The notes under the pieces: model-generated | The model's database searches: none | What the model was told of the DNA's origin: nothing | The model's input: the letters and a program-made list of their open reading frames with translations, nothing else | Translations under genes and position numbers: made by a program | Part shown: positions 46,760-59,400 of the stretch, piece after piece | Layout of the letters: every line of letters begins with the position of its first letter | Position numbering within the stretch: the first letter of the stretch is position 1 | Assembly (NCBI RefSeq): GCF_003031405.1 | Contig: NZ_CP020469.1 | Location: 992,001 to 1,056,000 of the forward strand | Origin: Halomonas sp. 'Soap Lake #6' | GTDB lineage: Bacteria > Pseudomonadota > Gammaproteobacteria > Pseudomonadales > Halomonadaceae | Reading direction: 5' to 3' | DNA length: 64,000 bases

Positions 46760-47521
46760 CTACTCGGGCGAAATACGGTGGCCGACTCCTGAGACGTGCG
46801 CGCGAAGCTCACCTGTCGGCCTGAGGCCTTGAGGTAGCGGCCAGCGTCGCACTTGGCCGGGAAGCACATAGCCAAGCAGTCCTTCCGTAATTTCGGTACG
46901 TTGTCCTGATTGTTCGAAGGCCACTTGGCTAAGGCGGACATGATGCTGGCCGGCGTTACGTATCTCTAGTTGTGATTGCCCTCCCTGTTGAGCGAGTCTC
47001 CAGGTGAGCCCTGGGTAAGGTGCGCCGCTATTGGCTAAGCGTTCTGGTGGGGACGCTCCCTGGCCATAAACGAACAGCGGTAAAGAGTAGCGCATTTGTA
47101 AGCGTACAGCGGCGCGGGGTGTCTCTGGAACCCTGTCGTTAGCTGCCAAGGCTGGTATTTCGTCAACGATAATGCGATAGGCTTGTTCTTGGCCTGCGGG
47201 AGGTGGAGCTTGGCGAATCAGGCGTACCATCTGCTGTTCACCCGGCGCGATAGCCATCATAGGGGGGCTGCCAACCAGGGCTTGCTGAGGTTGATAGTGG
47301 TCATTCCCTCCTTCCTGAGACCAGGCAAATATGCGTAGTTGCATGTTGACTGTTTCGCGGCCTCTATTTTCCAGCCATAGTGCAGTGGCCTGCTGGTGGC
47401 TTTCGATGACGGGATAAATAGGCCAAATTAACAGTGAGTTGGCCGTTGCAGTAAGGGGAGCCATAAGCACGCCCAGCAGTGCGAAGATGCCTAAAGTGTG
47501 ACCGTAGCGAATTGCTAACAT
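46760..47521 (-). CDS. csuC: Csu-type periplasmic pilus chaperone
   Basis: A 253-residue chaperone of the FimC/PapD superfamily, archaic branch. A signal peptide (GIFALLGVLMAPLTATA) precedes the first immunoglobulin-like domain: LLIWPIYPVIESHQQATALWLENRG, MAIAPGEQQMVRLIR and YRIIVDEIPAL, in which the Arg of the V-R-L-I-R edge is typical. It caps pilus subunits in the periplasm by donor strand complementation and hands them to the usher encoded next. Spacing in the operon is tight. Confidence 0.92.
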   Translation of the reverse strand: MLAIRYGHTLGIFALLGVLMAPLTATANSLLIWPIYPVIESHQQATALWLENRGRETVNMQLRIFAWSQEGGNDHYQPQQALVGSPPMMAIAPGEQQMVRLIRQAPPPAGQEQAYRIIVDEIPALAANDRVPETPRAAVRLQMRYSLPLFVYGQGASPPERLANSGAPYPGLTWRLAQQGGQSQLEIRNAGQHHVRLSQVAFEQSGQRTEITEGLLGYVLPGQVRRWPLPQGLRPTGELRAHVSGVGHRISPE

Positions 47522-47562
47522 GGGTATTCTCCTTAATTAGACGCGTCCAAGTCGCTGCGATG

Positions 47563-48084
47563 TCACCACTCCAGCGTTAGCACTAGCTCGTCGCTATAGC
47601 TCCCTGCAGGCAGATTGCCCGGCAGAGTCAGGCTGCCCCAGATTGGTAGGGGGATGTTGTCGGGAGTTGTGGTGGTGTCTATGGTAATTGGCTGGTCAAT
47701 GCCAATAGGGTTAGCTAAGCCTGCATCTCGATAGAGTTGATAGGTTAGTGTCTCGCTTCCATCATTCCGTTTGAGTTGTCGCCCCGCATTTGGTTGTAGT
47801 CCTCCATCAATGCTCATGCTCAATGGGATTCCTGGTGTGCAGCTGAGCGTAAAAGACCCTGAGGAGAGCAGCGCTACATTACGTGTCTCTTGAGACAGCG
47901 CCGACGCAGTGCCAAAAGCTAGGCTACCCAGCATGCCAACCTGGGCTCCATCAGCAGGAATGCCATGATTGACAAGACAGCCTGGCGTGATGGTCGCCGA
48001 CACCATGAAAGTGTCAGTGGGGGATGCCTGAGCAATCCCCACTACCACCATCATTGGGCCGACGAGTCGTAAGCCCCAAGTCAT
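47563..48084 (-). CDS. Spore coat U domain pilus subunit (CsuA/CsuB-like)
   Basis: A 173-residue secreted subunit with one SCPU domain. It has a signal peptide (LVGPMMVVVGIAQA), then FMVSATITPGCLVN with the first conserved Cys, GSLAFGTASALS, FTLSCTPGIPLSMSIDGGLQ with the second Cys, LTYQLYRDAG and the end block GNLPAGSYSDELVLTLEW. It is a minor structural subunit. It follows the major subunit gene by 8 bp and lies before the chaperone gene. Two related subunit genes in a row are usual for csu operons. Confidence 0.88.
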   Translation of the reverse strand: MTWGLRLVGPMMVVVGIAQASPTDTFMVSATITPGCLVNHGIPADGAQVGMLGSLAFGTASALSQETRNVALLSSGSFTLSCTPGIPLSMSIDGGLQPNAGRQLKRNDGSETLTYQLYRDAGLANPIGIDQPITIDTTTTPDNIPLPIWGSLTLPGNLPAGSYSDELVLTLEW

Positions 48085-48092
48085 TCGAGAAG

Positions 48093-48635
48093 CTACCAGG
48101 TCAGCTCAACTTGTAACGTGTCTTCGTAGGTTCCGGCAGGCAGGTTGCCTGGGTTCCCGAAGGCGCGTCCATAGAGGGCAATTGTCTGTGGGTCGTTGGA
48201 GAATTCGTCCAGCACGATGTCGCCGTTAATATCTAGCACATCCGTGCGAGTTTCATCTGTGTAGAGGGTGTAGCCGATGTAGGACGTTGTATCAGTGCTC
48301 TGCATAGCATGAATGGCCGGGGAAACTTCGCCATCATGCAGCCCGCTGAGTAGCGTGAAGGTAGGAATAACGCCAGGCGAGCAGAGCACCGTGATACCAC
48401 CGGCACCTGCAACCTGAGCATCAGCCTGGTCGAACAGTGCAGAATGAGAACCGAATGCCAAGCTACCAAAGTCGACTGCAGATCCCTCTTCGCCATCAAT
48501 AGAGCAGGCGGATTCGAGGGTGATCGAGGCGTCAATGGTGCCGCTGACCTGGGCTTGCACCAAGCTTGGTGTGAAGGCAAAAGCACCCATCACGAGACTA
48601 AAGCCAGTAATGCGAGAGCATTTAGAGAAAAGCAT
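48093..48635 (-). CDS. Spore coat U domain major pilus subunit (CsuA/B-like)
   Basis: A 180-residue secreted subunit and first gene of the operon, so probably the main pilin. A signal peptide (LVMGAFAFTPSLVQAQ) is followed by SGTIDASITLESACSID, VDFGSLAFGSHSALF, ITVLCSPGVIPTFTLL, YIGYTLYTDETR and the end block GNLPAGTYEDTLQVELTW. I prefer the second in-frame ATG, with TGGGGT upstream; the first ATG at 48647 has no Shine-Dalgarno. Confidence 0.88.
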   Translation of the reverse strand: MLFSKCSRITGFSLVMGAFAFTPSLVQAQVSGTIDASITLESACSIDGEEGSAVDFGSLAFGSHSALFDQADAQVAGAGGITVLCSPGVIPTFTLLSGLHDGEVSPAIHAMQSTDTTSYIGYTLYTDETRTDVLDINGDIVLDEFSNDPQTIALYGRAFGNPGNLPAGTYEDTLQVELTW

Positions 48636-48673
48636 AGTAAACCCCATTAAGAGAGATTAATTGCTTAAAGGTG

Positions 48674-48706
48674 TGTCCTGTAAAGCCTAGAGATATGTCC
48701 TATAAA
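48674..48706. promoter_or_regulatory. Direct repeat upstream of the csu operon
   Basis: TGTCCTGTAAA at 48674 and TGTCCTATAAA at 48696, exactly 22 bp apart, or about two helical turns, so on the same face of the DNA. They lie 40-70 bp before the first pilus gene (minus strand) and could bind a regulator. Confidence 0.35.
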
Positions 48707-50542
<1,836 letters not shown>

Positions 50543-50582
50543 TCGCTTTTATAAGTTAATCCGTATATAGTGGCTGGGCATA

Positions 50583-50612
50583 GTCCTTCCCTTATAGGGG
50601 AGGGCTTTTTTT
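50583..50612 (+). terminator. Intrinsic terminator after gdhA
   Basis: A 9-bp stem with two G-T wobbles (GTCCTTCCC with GGGGAGGGC), loop TTATA and a run of seven T. It separates gdhA from rnk. Confidence 0.8.
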
Positions 50613-50651
50613 GTTGGTGTGTTTTTTTACTGCTTTCTGAGGAGAGTAAGA

Positions 50652-51065
50652 ATGGGGCAGCGTCCTCCAATTATCATTAACCGTCTTGATGCCGAACGGC
50701 TTCAGCGCCTGATCGATAATGCCGCTGAGAAAGACTTAATGGTGGCTGAGTTGCTTGAAGAGGAATTGATGCGTGGTGAAGTGCTTGATCCTCAGGATAT
50801 CCCTGAGGATGTAGTGAGCATGAATAGCCAGATTCGATTTACTGATTTAACCCGAGAGCGCCAGATGATTCGCACGCTGGTGTACCCCCACGCGCTTGAT
50901 AGTGTTGAGGATGGTATCTCGGTGATGGCACCTATTGGTGCGGCGTTAATCGGCCTGAGAATAGGCGATGTGATTGAGTGGCCACTGCCGAATAACACCG
51001 AAGTTCGCTTGCGTGTCGATGCGATTTTTTGGCAGCCCGAGCGCGAGCAGCAATTTCACCGATAG
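50652..51065 (+). CDS. rnk: Regulator of nucleoside diphosphate kinase
   Basis: A 137-residue GreA/GreB-related protein that binds RNA polymerase and influences nucleoside diphosphate kinase levels in gammaproteobacteria. It has PPIIINRLDAERLQRLID, an N-terminal short coiled coil, and the C-terminal FKBP-like domain with VTLVYP-type strand (MIRTLVYPHALDS), ISVMAPIGAALIGLRIGDVIEWPLP. ATG 50652 is chosen because GAGGAG lies nine bases before it. It is followed by REP-like repeats and by the convergent rfaH gene. Confidence 0.88.
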   Translation: MGQRPPIIINRLDAERLQRLIDNAAEKDLMVAELLEEELMRGEVLDPQDIPEDVVSMNSQIRFTDLTRERQMIRTLVYPHALDSVEDGISVMAPIGAALIGLRIGDVIEWPLPNNTEVRLRVDAIFWQPEREQQFHR

Positions 51066-51116
51066 GTCGCCTGAGCATTTCAAACCCACACCGGGTTTAT
51101 ATACCAGGCGGCTTCG

Positions 51117-51533
51117 TTCATCGCGGGTGCCTCGCATTTGTTCGTTCCTCTCACAAAGCTCGTTACACCGCGCTACAAGTATGCGTTTGGTTTGATTATT
51201 GGTTTTGTAGCGCGTGGTAAGCCTACGGCGCACCCGCGATGGGGGCTTGGTGTGGTCGGGTGGCTGGTTCATCGCGGGTGCCTCATACGCTCGTTCCTCG
51301 CGAGATTCGTTACACCGCGCTACGGGTCTGTGGTGGTTTGATTATTGGTTTTGTAGCGCGTGGTAAGCCTACGGCGCACCCGCGATGGGGCTCGATATGG
51401 CCGGGTGGCTGGTTCATCGCGGGTGCCTCATACGCTCGTTCCTCGCGAGATTCGTTACACCGCGCTACAGGTCTGTGGTGATTTGATTATTGGCTTTGTA
51501 GCGCGTGGTAAGCCTACGGCGCACCCGCGATGG
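51117..51533. repeat. REP-like hairpin array between rnk and rfaH
   Basis: A partial right arm ends at 51176. Full units start with GTAGCGCG at 51207 and 51353, and a left half begins at 51499. It is the same repeat family as at 40881 and 42424, with the same period of about 146 bp. It lies between convergent genes and may terminate both transcripts. Confidence 0.85.
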
Positions 51534-51550
51534 TGGCGCGGGTGCGGTAC

Positions 51551-52087
51551 TTACCCTTCGCGTTTTTGTAGGCTGCTGACGGGGAGTTCTATATCTTGCG
51601 GGCGTTGGAGCACGCTAAGCAGGACGATGGCGCGCTCTTCACCTTTACAGCGTTTGAAGACGGCCTCTAAATCTTTGAAGGGGCCTTCAGTGATTGTCAC
51701 TTTCTCCCCTGCGCAGAAGTAGCTGTGGCTACCTTCCTGATGATGAGGCTGTGCGAGCAAGGTTTCAACCAGCGCGTCAGGCACTGCAACGGGGGTGTTG
51801 CCGAAGGTCAGTAGGCGCAGCACACCACGGGTTGAGCGAATCGGCCGCCAGTTACTGACTATTTGATCCAAACGGATAAACAGGTAGTAAGGGAAGAGTG
51901 GCTCGATAATGGTGGTGAGTTTTCCCTGGCGCTTGCGTTTGACACCCAGCACCGGATGGAATACTTCGTACCCCTGGTTGGCGAGGTGCTCAGCGGCGCG
52001 GAAGGACTCGCCGCCTTTGCATTGAATTACGTACCAGCAGGGTTGCGTGCTCTCTGTGTACTTTGTCCCTTGCATAGTCTCTTGCAT
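51551..52087 (-). CDS. rfaH: Transcription antitermination protein RfaH
   Basis: A 178-residue NusG-family specialised elongation factor that in enterobacteria binds RNA polymerase at ops sites and permits full transcription of long surface-polymer operons. The N-terminal NGN domain shows CWYVIQCKGGESFRAAEHL, GYEVFHPVL, EPLFPYYLFIRLD and WRPIRSTRGVLRLLTFG; the C-terminal KOW region has AGEKVTITEGPFKDLEAVF and IVLLSVLQR. ATG 52087 lies just downstream of the alpha-oxoamine synthase stop, with AGAGG as Shine-Dalgarno, so it is the distal gene of the capsule-lipid operon. Chromosomal rfaH genes often stand apart, so this placement is notable. An ops-like site lies at 17221. Confidence 0.92.
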   Translation of the reverse strand: MQETMQGTKYTESTQPCWYVIQCKGGESFRAAEHLANQGYEVFHPVLGVKRKRQGKLTTIIEPLFPYYLFIRLDQIVSNWRPIRSTRGVLRLLTFGNTPVAVPDALVETLLAQPHHQEGSHSYFCAGEKVTITEGPFKDLEAVFKRCKGEERAIVLLSVLQRPQDIELPVSSLQKREG

Positions 52088-52092
52088 AGCCA

Positions 52093-53427
52093 CTACCTCT
52101 GGGCATTGGCGAGCAGGGTAACTAGCACGTCTAGAGTTTTGTCGATATGCGCCTGGGTATGTTCGCAGGAGAGGAAGAAGCGGAGTCGAGCACTTTTTTC
52201 TGGGACGGCTGGATAGAGAATGGGCTGCACGTTGATATGCTGCTCAAACAGCGCGTGGGAAAGGTGCGCTGCAAGGGGAGAACTACCCACAATGACGGGT
52301 ACCACTGCCGAGCCTATGCTGTGTCCAGTATCCAAGCCACGGGCTTGAGCCTGCTGCAAGAAATAGTGGGAAATCGTTTGCAACTGAGTAACCCGTTCCG
52401 GCTCTTGCTGCATTAGCTCCAGCACTTTCAGCGAAGGTGCAGCCACCTGGGCGGGCATACCAACGCTGTACAAAAAGCCGGGTGCGAAGTAACGCAGTGT
52501 TTCGACGAGTGCCTTATTGCCTGCGATATAGCCGCCGCATCCTGAGAGCGTTTTGCTCATGGTGCCCATCCAGATATCTACATCGGTTGGGTTGATCGCA
52601 AAGTGCTCCCGCAGCCCTAATCCGGTTGCTCCCATTACACCAAACGAATGTGCTTCATCCACCATTAGCCACGCTTGATGGCGCTGCTTTAACGCAATAA
52701 AGCGGGGCAGGTCGGGGATGTCACCATCCATGCTGTAAAGCCCCTCAATCACCACCAACACCCGTTCAAACTGGTGTCGATGACGACTTAGCAGAGCATC
52801 TAACGCATCGGGGTCGTTATGGCTAAACGACATCCGTTTAGCGCCAGAGAGCTGGGCGCCTACCAGTGAGCTGTTGTGAATGTACTCATCATGGAGTACC
52901 AGGTCTTTAGGACCGAGCAAGTAGCCAAGGGTAGAGACGTTAGTGGCGTGGCCGCTAACGAAGGCGACGGCGTCTTCCACGCCATAGGCATTGGCGATGG
53001 CCTGTTCTAGCTCGCCATGGATTGGCCGTTCGCCAGACACAACGCGGCTGGCAGAAACAGAGGTGCCGTAATGCGCTGCCGCATCGCAAGCGGCTTGAAC
53101 AACACGTGGGTCACCGGAGTAACCCAGGTAGTTGTAGCTAGCGAAGTTGATGCAGGTGTTGCCTTGAATAATGCTGGTCGCACCGGCAAGGCCTTCGTGT
53201 ACCTTGAAGAATGGGTCTACCAGTCCCAGCTGTTCGGCACCCTGGCGCATCATTGCAAGCTGCTGATAGCCAGGGTGAGCATCGAACCGGGTGAAGCGCT
53301 CGGGTACTGTACGAGTTGCATCTACCCCATTGATAGCTGGGGTGGCTGGACTGGTGGCGCGTGGGGTAGGTCGTTTACGGGCCTGTTCCAGCAGTTGTCG
53401 TTTCAGTTCGGAGCGCTTGACGGTCAT
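52093..53427 (-). CDS. Alpha-oxoamine synthase (RkpG-like)
   Basis: A 444-residue PLP enzyme of the 8-amino-7-oxononanoate synthase, 2-amino-3-ketobutyrate CoA ligase and serine palmitoyltransferase family. Visible are NFASYNYLGYSGDPRV, GTSVSASRVVSGERPIHGELE, VVIEGLYSMDGDIPDL, MVDEAHSFGVMG (cofactor Asp and His) and MGTMSKTLSGCGGYIAG with the Schiff-base Lys. An extra N-terminal 50 residues are polar and Ala/Pro-rich. It probably condenses an amino acid with the acyl chain held on the PKS ACP, releasing CO2, to give an amino ketone lipid; the same gene pair occurs in the Sinorhizobium rkp-1 region. It starts with 4-bp overlap to the PKS gene. Confidence 0.88.
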   Translation of the reverse strand: MTVKRSELKRQLLEQARKRPTPRATSPATPAINGVDATRTVPERFTRFDAHPGYQQLAMMRQGAEQLGLVDPFFKVHEGLAGATSIIQGNTCINFASYNYLGYSGDPRVVQAACDAAAHYGTSVSASRVVSGERPIHGELEQAIANAYGVEDAVAFVSGHATNVSTLGYLLGPKDLVLHDEYIHNSSLVGAQLSGAKRMSFSHNDPDALDALLSRHRHQFERVLVVIEGLYSMDGDIPDLPRFIALKQRHQAWLMVDEAHSFGVMGATGLGLREHFAINPTDVDIWMGTMSKTLSGCGGYIAGNKALVETLRYFAPGFLYSVGMPAQVAAPSLKVLELMQQEPERVTQLQTISHYFLQQAQARGLDTGHSIGSAVVPVIVGSSPLAAHLSHALFEQHINVQPILYPAVPEKSARLRFFLSCEHTQAHIDKTLDVLVTLLANAQR

Positions 53428-56400
53428 GGTGTCTCGGTCGCAGGTGTTGAAGTCGGCTCATTAGTAATCGTATCCGCCCCGTGGCGAGCGGCCAGAGAGG
53501 CTAACGCATCTTGTGGCGCTTCTTCAACATCATCGTCGTGCTGATGCAGTTTTTGTATCAGCACTCCTGCGAGTTTATCCAGGGTAGATGCTTCGCTAAG
53601 CACCATCACGGGCACCTGGACACCTAACCTGTTTTCAATAGCCGTCATGAGCTCTACACCCATCAGTGAATCGAAGCCCATATCGTAAACCGAACGGTTA
53701 ACGTCGATCTTCTCTTCATCGATCAGCAGAATGCTGGCCAGCTCGGTGCGTAGCAAGTCAGTCACGGTGCTATGCAGCTCTTCCGGGGAGAGATCGGCAA
53801 GCAGTGCGCTGATATCGCTATCGTTGTCGGTACTGCCGTCTTCATCGCTGGCGCGGGCAATTTCCATAAATCGCGGCGCGTTGGCGGTGGGCAGGAAGCG
53901 GGCTAATGCACCCCACTCTAGCTCCAGCACACCAAGGCTGGGGCCAGGGGTAACCAACATCTGTTCAAGCACCTTGAGGGCGTCGTCGGAGCGCAGGGCA
54001 GAACCGCCCAGGCGTTCTTGTAGAGCATCCCGTGTGCGGGTGTTACGTGCTAAGAAGCCAACATCTTCAATTGCACCCCAGCGTATGCAGGTGGCGGGTA
54101 AGCCCTCTGCGCGGCGGCGAGCAGCAAAAGCTTCTAGCCAGTGGTTAGCGGCGACGTAGTTGGCTTGGCCTGGGTTGCCAAAAAGCGTGGTAGCTGAGGA
54201 GTACAGGATAAAGAAGTCCAGCTCAGTATCACGGCTAAGGGCATCCAGGTGGCGTGCACCCTCGATTTTCGGCGCCAGTACGTTCTGAATACGCTCGGCA
54301 TCTAGATTGCGAATCAAACCATCATCAATCACTGTAGCGGCGTGTACGATCCCGCGTAACGGGGAAAGCTCGCGCTGGGCACGCTCCATTACCTTGGCCA
54401 AGGCATCGCGGTCAGTAATGTCACAGGCTGCTGCCAGCACGTTGACACCCTGGGCTTCAAAGGCTGTGATGGCTGCTTGGGCCTCTTCGCTGGCGGGGCC
54501 ACTGCGGCTAAGCAGAATCAGCTGTCGGGCGCCTTTGCTCACTAACCATTGAGCCGTTTTTAGGCCAAAGCCGCCAAGGCCTCCGGTGACCAGATAGCTG
54601 GCCTCGGCGGGCAGTGTTAGGGCATCGGTACCGAGTGACTCGTTACTGGGCGGTGCAATCGGCTGTTCGTAGGTCACTACTACTTTGCCGATCTGTCGCG
54701 CCTGCTGCATATAGCGGAAGGCGTCGATGACCTGGCTATGGCTGAAGGCGGTAAATGGCAGTGGGCTGAGAGTGCCGTCGTTAAACAGCGCCATCATTTC
54801 ACTAAATAAACGCTGGGTGAGCGCAGGCTGCACCTTCATCAGCTGGTCGGAGTCGATGCCGAAGTAGCTGAGATTGTTGCGGAATGGGCGCAGGCCAATA
54901 TGGGTGTTTTCGTAGAAGTCACGCTTGCCCAGTTCTAAAAAACGTCCAAACGGACGCAAGGCACGTAAGTTCTGGTTGATTGCTTCACCCGCTAGGGAGT
55001 TCAGCACGATATCCACGCCTTCGCCTTGAGTATCCTGCAGAATCTCTTCGGCAAAGGTGAGCGAGCGGGAGTCGTAGATGTGCGCGACACCCATCAAGCG
55101 TAAAAAGTCACGCTTCTCTTCCGAGCCTACGGTGGCGTATATCTCTGCCCCCATCCACTGGGCAATCTGCAGGGCGGCAATACCCACGCCACCTGCGGCA
55201 CCATGGATCAACACTTTCTCACCGGGCTCAAGGCGCGCTAGGTGCTTCAGCGCGTAGTACACGGTAAAGAAGGTGGTTGGGATGGTGGCAGCAGCAGCAT
55301 AGCTAACACCTTCTGGCAGCGGTGCTACGGCGTGCTGGCTGGCAATCAATCGGTCGCTGAAGCTGGCAGGCCCAAAGCCCACCACCGCTTGGCCTGGTGC
55401 AACATGCTTAACATTGGCACCTACCGCGACTACCTCACCCGAGAATTCAAGCCCGAGAGTGGGGCCGGCAAAGCCGTTTTCAATCGCTTCATCGGATAGC
55501 AGGCCAAGGGTATACATCACATCGCGGAAGTTAAGGCCGGTGGCCTTAACGCGAATCTCGACTTCATCCGCGCTTAGGGTCGGCAACTGACGCGGCCGCC
55601 ACTGTAGCTGGCGCAGTTGGCCCGGTAGGGCGAAGCCAAGGGTCATCGCCTGCCGCGGTGCAGCTTCCTGCGCTTGTAGCGGATGCGGTGCAGGCAAGGT
55701 GCGTAGCCGGGTAGCTAAACGCGTGCCTTCTTGGGTGATCACCAGCTCGTTTTCGCTATCCGGCGCCGCAATAGAGGCAGCAAGGGCTGCTATTGCTGCT
55801 GTGCTGGGGGCTACCGGTAGGTCGATTAGCGTAACGAGATGGCCAACTGCTTCGTTGGCCAGCGAGCGACCAAAGCCCCATAGCGCGGCGTCGTCACCGG
55901 TATGCGACTCTTGGGTAGGCAGCCAGAGTGTGACGCGGCTGCCTTGTCCTTCAAGACCACTAGCTTCCAACGCCAGCGACCACTGTTGTGCATTGTGGCA
56001 GCGTTGGGTTTGGGCTGTCGTGGTTGTAGCCCCTAGGCCGCGCAAGTCAACGATGTTAAGTGCTGCAGAGTTGAGCGCTTCAGGTGTCTCGCTCGTTTCA
56101 TCAAGTGCTTCGCTCAGTAGCACCTGCGGGGCTGCATCGCTAATCCGCAACCATACGTTGGTGCTGCTCGATATATCAGTGCTGCTAGATACATCGGTGC
56201 TGCTAGATATATCAGTGCTGCCAGATGCATTAGTGCTGTCAGACACATTAGCACTGCTAGACAGTTTGGCGAGCTGCTCGGCAAGCTGTGTTGCCAGTGC
56301 TTCTTGCTCATGCCCTGCAACAATAAGGTGGTGCGCCGCTGGCTGCGTTAGCGTCGGTTGCTCATCGGCATTGATAACCTGAGCGTGGAGCAGGTATGCG

Positions 56401-59400
56401 CCTATATCGCCCTCTTCCAGCGCGATAGGCGGCGATACGCTGAAGCCTTGGTTATTCAGCCAGTCGCTGAGCGTGCTTTGCTCCAGGGCATTTTGATCGA
56501 TACCTGGGGTTGCCAATAGATCATCCAGCCAACGGCTTGGCGAGATGCCGACCACCATAATCTGAGCGCCGGGCGCAAGCAGTGTGGGTAGGGCTTCAAT
56601 TAGCTGCCGAGTACGTTCGGGCTGAGTCACGTCCACGCTGATAAACGCAAGCTGGGCTTTCTCTGCATTCGTGAGCGTGGGCGGTGTTTCTTCCAGCGGC
56701 TGGACATCTATCAGCGGGAAGCGCTCTTGTAACTGCTCTGCTTGATGGCGTGCAGTATCGCTGGTAGTGATGGCACGGTAGTGGTGCGTGTCATTAGCAA
56801 TATCGTGTGCGTTGGCAAGCTGCTCTAGCAGACGCTGGCCGAGCGCGGGCGCGCAAGGGCCTGCTTCAAGCAGTTGCAGGCGTTGCCCTTTAGGCTGCGT
56901 GGCAAGGGTAGCTTCTATCAGCGCGCCTAGCTCGGTAGCCAATACTTGCCAGCCACTTTCGCCAATCAGTACACGGTTAATGCCTGATAAATACTCGCTA
57001 GTGATCCCCAGGCTTTCAAGCTCAGCGCTGCCGTTGGCAAGCAACTCGCGATGCAGGCCGAGGCGGCCCACTAGGTGAATAGGCGCGAAGTAGTCGGGGT
57101 AGTCTTGTACTAACAACTGCCAGATGGTTTCTGGAGCTAGCTGTTCGTCGTCACCCTCTACGCCTTCTCTTGCTACTGCATAGCCGTGCAGGGCAAAGGC
57201 TTCGCTAAGGCTATCGAGTAGGGGGGCTACTTCCTGGGCATAGCGCTGGTCGGTGCCTGAGGCATAGGCACTGCTTAGCCCTGCCAAGCGGCTTAGTGCC
57301 TCGGCAGGTAGCGTCATGGTGGCAGCATTAAGCGGTGCGGGGGTTAGCTCCACATCCAAATAGCTGAAGTGCTGGTGATGTGCGCGGTTCAGGCGAATAG
57401 CCTTAAAGCGCGTTTCACTGAGCACTGCCACGGCGTTACCAGCGGCGTCGAATAGCTCGAAATCAGCGGTGAACGAGTGGGGCGCACGCTTGCCCATTAC
57501 GGCACGTGCCAGCACGGGAGCTCCGGCTTCAGTATTGACCTGAATACGGCCAACACGCACCGGTACAAAGGCTAGCTGGGCAGAAAAGTCGCTTTGCTTG
57601 GCCAGCAGCGGGATAAACAGCTGGAAGGCGCTATCTAGAATGCCAGGATGGACGTGGAGCGTACTCAGTTGGGCTTGTACATCGTCAGACAGGCATATTT
57701 CACCAACGATACTGTCGCCTTCAATCCAGCCACGGCTGATGGCTTGGAACGCCGGTCCGTAATGTAGTCCAATGCGCTCTGCCATTTGCAGATGCTCAGC
57801 CAGCGTGTAGTCAGGGGCTCGGCTGGGCAGCGTAGGGGCTTGGCGGTTGAGTAAGAATCCACGGCTTTCGCGCATGCGGCGAGCCACGGTATTTAGCTGC
57901 CACTCGCTGCCGCTTGCTGGCTCTCTGGAGAGAATGGTCAGACGGCCATCATCCGGGTTGAGCGTAAGGCGCATGGTACGGCCATTGGGGCCATCCAGCA
58001 GCAGTGGGGCACGAATCTCTAGCTCTTCAATATCCAGCAGCGGCGTATCTTTCTGCTGTAGCGCGGCGGCTAGGGCGAGCTCTACAAACCCTGCGCCAGG
58101 AAAGACGGCGCCTTCGCCAACAACGTGGTCGGCAAGCCATGGCTGGCGCTTGGTGTCTAGCTGGCTTTCCCAGGTGTTATCTTGTTGCGCTATTGGATAG
58201 CCAAGCAGCGGGTGCTGGTAATTTCGCGCTAGCAGGCCTTGGCCATCGTTAGTGCCTTGCACCCAGTGATGGGCGCGCTGCCACGCGTAGCGGGGTAGTA
58301 GCACGCGCTGTCCTTCCACCGGAAAGAAGCGACGGCTATCCATACTGAGACCGCTAAGCAGCAGTTGGCTTAGGCAGCGGTTAAGCCCTTCGCTACCGGG
58401 TTTGTGGCGCTCAATAGTACCCAATACCAACCCACTACGCTCTTGCTGGCGTAGGGACTCATTTAGGTAACGACGCAAAATAGGATGGGCGCCGACTTCC
58501 ACAAATACATTGAAGCCTTGCTCAATCAGCGCGATTGCTGCGTTATCGAACAGCACCGGCTCGCGGATGTTGAGCCACCAGTAGTGGGCGCCTAGTGTGG
58601 TGCCTTCGCTGACTGCTCCGGTTACGGTAGATACATAGGGTATCTGAGTGGCCTGGGGAGTAATGTCCGCCAAAACAGCCACTATGTCAGCTTGGATGCT
58701 GTCCATGGCGGGGCTATGGAAAGCGTAATCCAGCGGTAGCCGCTTAGCGAAAATATCTTGGGTGCTGAGTGCAGCTTCAAGCTTGCTTAGCTGATCTCGG
58801 TCGCCCGCTAAGGTGATGCCCTTCGGACTATTAATGCCGGCGAGACTCACCTTGTTGAATTCGGGTTTTTCAAGCCATGGTGCAACTTCTTCCGCGCTCA
58901 TGGCAACTGCGCTCATTTCGCCCAGGCCACGGGTTTTACCCTGGTAGAAACTGCGGTAGTAGATAACTTTGACAGCATCTTCCAGGCTAAGGGCGCCAGA
59001 CGCCCAGGCGGCCGCGACTTCACCAACACTATGGCCGAAAACCGCTGCCGGGGTGATGCCTTGGGCTTTTAGCCACTCCGTTAGCGCAACCTGCAAGGCG
59101 AATAGCGCAGGCTGGGCGATTTCGGTGCGTACAAAACGCCCCTCAGCACCCTCTTGTTGATTGCGCCCTGCTAGCTCGGCGCGCAGGGAGAAATCACCGT
59201 ATTGCTGGAAAAGTGCATCAACACGATCAATTGCGTCACTAAAAACAGCGTCGCTCTCAAGCAAGTCGTGGCCCATGGTTTCCCATTGGCAACCATTGCC
59301 ATCGTAGACAAAGACTGGCCCGCGCGGATTAGCTAACCGCTCAAGCGCTGTTACCTGGCTCTCTTCACCCTCTGCAAATTGGCTTAAGGCCTCTGCTGCT

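Noticed and set aside
55699..56382. 227-codon plus-strand frame opposite the PKS
   Set aside because: It is the antisense of a strongly supported PKS domain region, Ser/Ala rich without a domain.
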